64,000 nt of DNA, from positions 1 through 64,000 of the forward strand of contig NZ_VFIL01000018.1 of NCBI RefSeq assembly GCF_007858285.1, written 5' to 3'. This document shows positions 62,627 through 64,000 of this stretch, piece after piece. The DNA is from Pseudomonas brenneri (GTDB lineage Bacteria > Pseudomonadota > Gammaproteobacteria > Pseudomonadales > Pseudomonadaceae). Positions within the stretch are counted from its first letter, which is position 1. Every line of letters begins with the position of its first letter. The translations under genes were made by a program, and so were the position numbers. The notes beneath the pieces were generated by a model. That model made no database searches, was not told the origin of the DNA, and saw only the letters and a program-made list of their open reading frames with translations.

Positions 62627-63652
62627 TTACGAAACCAGGCTCGCCTTGACCAGCTTGGCCTGTTCGTCGGCGTGGTACGACGAACGTACCAGCGGGCCCG
62701 ACGCAACGTTCTTGAAGCCCATCTTGTAGCCTTCTTCGGCAAACCAGGCAAAGGTGTCCGGGTGCACGAAACGCTGCACCGGCAAGTGACTGCGCGACGG
62801 TTGCAGGTATTGGCCGAGGGTCAGCATGTCGATGTCGTGTTCGCGCATGCGCTTCATGACTTCGATCACTTCTTCGTCGGTTTCGCCCAGGCCCAGCATC
62901 AGGCCGGATTTGGTCGGGATGTGCGGCATCATCTGCTTGAATTTCTGCAGCAGGGTCAGCGACCACTGGTAGTCCGAGCCCGGACGCGCGGCCTTGTACA
63001 GGCGTGGCACGGTTTCCAGGTTGTGGTTGAACACATCTGGCGGCTCGGCGGCGGTGATTTCCAGCGCCACGTCCATCCGGCCACGGTAGTCAGGGACCAG
63101 GGTTTCGAGCATCACGTTCGGCGACAGTTTGCGGATTTCGCGGATGCAGTCGGCAAAGTGCTGGGCACCGCCGTCACGCAGGTCGTCGCGGTCTACCGAG
63201 GTGATCACCACGTACTTGAGTTTCAGGTCGGCAATGGCGATGGCCAGGCTTTCTGGCTCGTTGACGTCCAAAGGCTTGGGCCGGCCGTGGCCAACGTCGC
63301 AGAACGGGCAACGACGGGTGCAGATGTCACCCATGATCATGAACGTCGCGGTGCCGCCGGAGAAACACTCACCCAGGTTCGGGCAAGAGGCTTCTTCACA
63401 CACGCTGTGCAGCTTGTGTTTGCGCAGCAGGGCCTTGATGCGGTCGACTTCCGGCGAGACCGGGATGCGCACGCGGATCCAGTCGGGCTTTTTCGGCAGT
63501 TCGGTGGTCGGGATGATCTTCACCGGGATGCGTGCAACCTTCTCGGCGCCGCGCAGCTTGACGCCGGCTTCCACCTTGGCACGCGGAGCCGGGGCCGGAC
63601 GGTCGGTAATGTCCAGCGTCGGGATCATGGTTTGCACAACATCAGTAGTCAT
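62627..63652 (-). CDS. lipA: Lipoyl synthase
   Basis: A 341-residue radical-SAM enzyme that inserts two sulfurs into octanoyl domains. The auxiliary cluster is CEEASCPNLGEC (Cys85, Cys90, Cys96), the radical-SAM triad is CTRRCPFC (Cys111, Cys115, Cys118). A further family Ser near the C-terminus (VRSSYHADEQ) coordinates the auxiliary cluster. ATG 63650-63652 is one base before the end of lipB; the two are co-transcribed. Confidence 0.96.
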   Translation of the reverse strand: MTTDVVQTMIPTLDITDRPAPAPRAKVEAGVKLRGAEKVARIPVKIIPTTELPKKPDWIRVRIPVSPEVDRIKALLRKHKLHSVCEEASCPNLGECFSGGTATFMIMGDICTRRCPFCDVGHGRPKPLDVNEPESLAIAIADLKLKYVVITSVDRDDLRDGGAQHFADCIREIRKLSPNVMLETLVPDYRGRMDVALEITAAEPPDVFNHNLETVPRLYKAARPGSDYQWSLTLLQKFKQMMPHIPTKSGLMLGLGETDEEVIEVMKRMREHDIDMLTLGQYLQPSRSHLPVQRFVHPDTFAWFAEEGYKMGFKNVASGPLVRSSYHADEQAKLVKASLVS

Positions 63653-63653
63653 A

Positions 63654-64000
63654 TCAGTCGATTCCGCCCGTCAGGGTCGTCTGCTCAGCATAGTCGAGGT
63701 GTTTGACGAGCTGCGCGCGCAGCCGGGCACTTACCTCGGCAAATTCTATAGGTGTTGCGTGATCGCTCAACTGGGTCATGGCCAAACCGGCGTAACCACA
63801 GGGATTGATCCGGCGAAACGGCGCCAGGTCCATGTCCACGTTCAGGGCCAAGCCATGAAAGGAACAGCCATGGCGGATGCGCAGGCCCAGGGAGGCGATT
63901 TTCGCGCCGTCGACATAAACACCTGGAGCGTCGGGCTTGGCTGCCGCGGTTACGCCGTAGCTGGCCAATAGCTCGATCAGGCAGGTTTCCATGCGACTGA
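63654..64000 (-). CDS. lipB: Octanoyltransferase LipB, C-terminal part (cut by window edge)
   Basis: The last 115 codons of LipB: catalytic Lys in DGAKIASLGLRIRHG and the Cys of INPCGYAGLAMTQ are both seen, plus FHGLALNVDMDL. It transfers octanoyl from ACP to lipoyl domains. The frame runs off the right edge with the 5' part missing; an internal ATG at 63990-63992 (METCLIELL) is inside the protein, not the start. It stops one base before the lipA start. Confidence 0.94.
   Translation of the reverse strand, partial: SRMETCLIELLASYGVTAAAKPDAPGVYVDGAKIASLGLRIRHGCSFHGLALNVDMDLAPFRRINPCGYAGLAMTQLSDHATPIEFAEVSARLRAQLVKHLDYAEQTTLTGGID

Overview
The window looks like a chromosomal segment of a Pseudomonas of the fluorescens group. 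This rests on three things: the conserved order miaB, phoH-like (ybeZ), ybeY, corC, lnt, ydcF-like, leuS, lptE, holA, arfA, mltB-type, ldcA, lipA, lipB; high-GC coding with strong third-position bias; and many REP/REPIN palindromes of the GTGGGAGCGGGCTTGC type between genes. No tRNA, rRNA or CRISPR array was seen.

Layout. 1-1026: the edge of an IS3-type insertion sequence, then a DUF4160/DUF2442 pair that looks like a small toxin-antitoxin module. 1200-5769 (minus strand): a cell-surface-signalling iron/heme operon, ECF sigma factor, FecR anti-sigma factor and TonB-dependent heme-type receptor, with a Fur-box-like site upstream. 5985-11569: a catabolic quinate/shikimate cluster: type II dehydroquinase, NAD-type quinate/shikimate dehydrogenase, TetR regulator, fused 3-dehydroshikimate dehydratase QuiC and an MFS transporter. 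11571-30328: mostly housekeeping and peripheral genes (transporters, lipoprotein, zinc peptidase, hydrolases, TesB, GNAT, deacetylase-like, flavoprotein, RhlE, Lrp, exonuclease, NYN protein, EEP protein, HrpB). A small AT-richer insert at 22703-23516 carries an ACP-like protein without the carrier serine plus a hydrophobic partner. 30329-33905: an AT-richer accessory island (IclR regulator, alpha/beta hydrolase, MFS transporter) bordered by a 66-bp relic of an hrpB 3' end. 33962-44068: lipoprotein, FieF, DUF6515, an Lrp regulator with a candidate small RNA beside it, DUF2788, RluE, AMP nucleosidase, AidB-like acyl-CoA dehydrogenase and a 7TMR-DISM hybrid histidine kinase. 44355-47875: thiD, thiE, hemL and a Sel1-repeat protein. 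47995-64000: the conserved block of tRNA modification, ribosome maturation, envelope and lipoate genes, cut at lipB by the window edge.

Working together. Shikimate or dehydroquinate enters through the MFS carrier, is converted to 3-dehydroshikimate by AroE-like/AroQ, and QuiC makes protocatechuate. A shared sequence (AACTA...GTACATTTTG) lies before both aroQ and quiC and suggests joint control, probably by the adjacent TetR protein. Lnt and CorC (envelope), LptE (LPS export), LdcA and MltB-type (murein recycling) sit in one conserved stretch with ribosome quality control genes (YbeY, ArfA). The most interesting regulatory structure is in arfA: a strong hairpin with a U-rich tail inside the reading frame should produce a stop-less mRNA, and the full-length protein ends in LAA like a tmRNA degradation tag.
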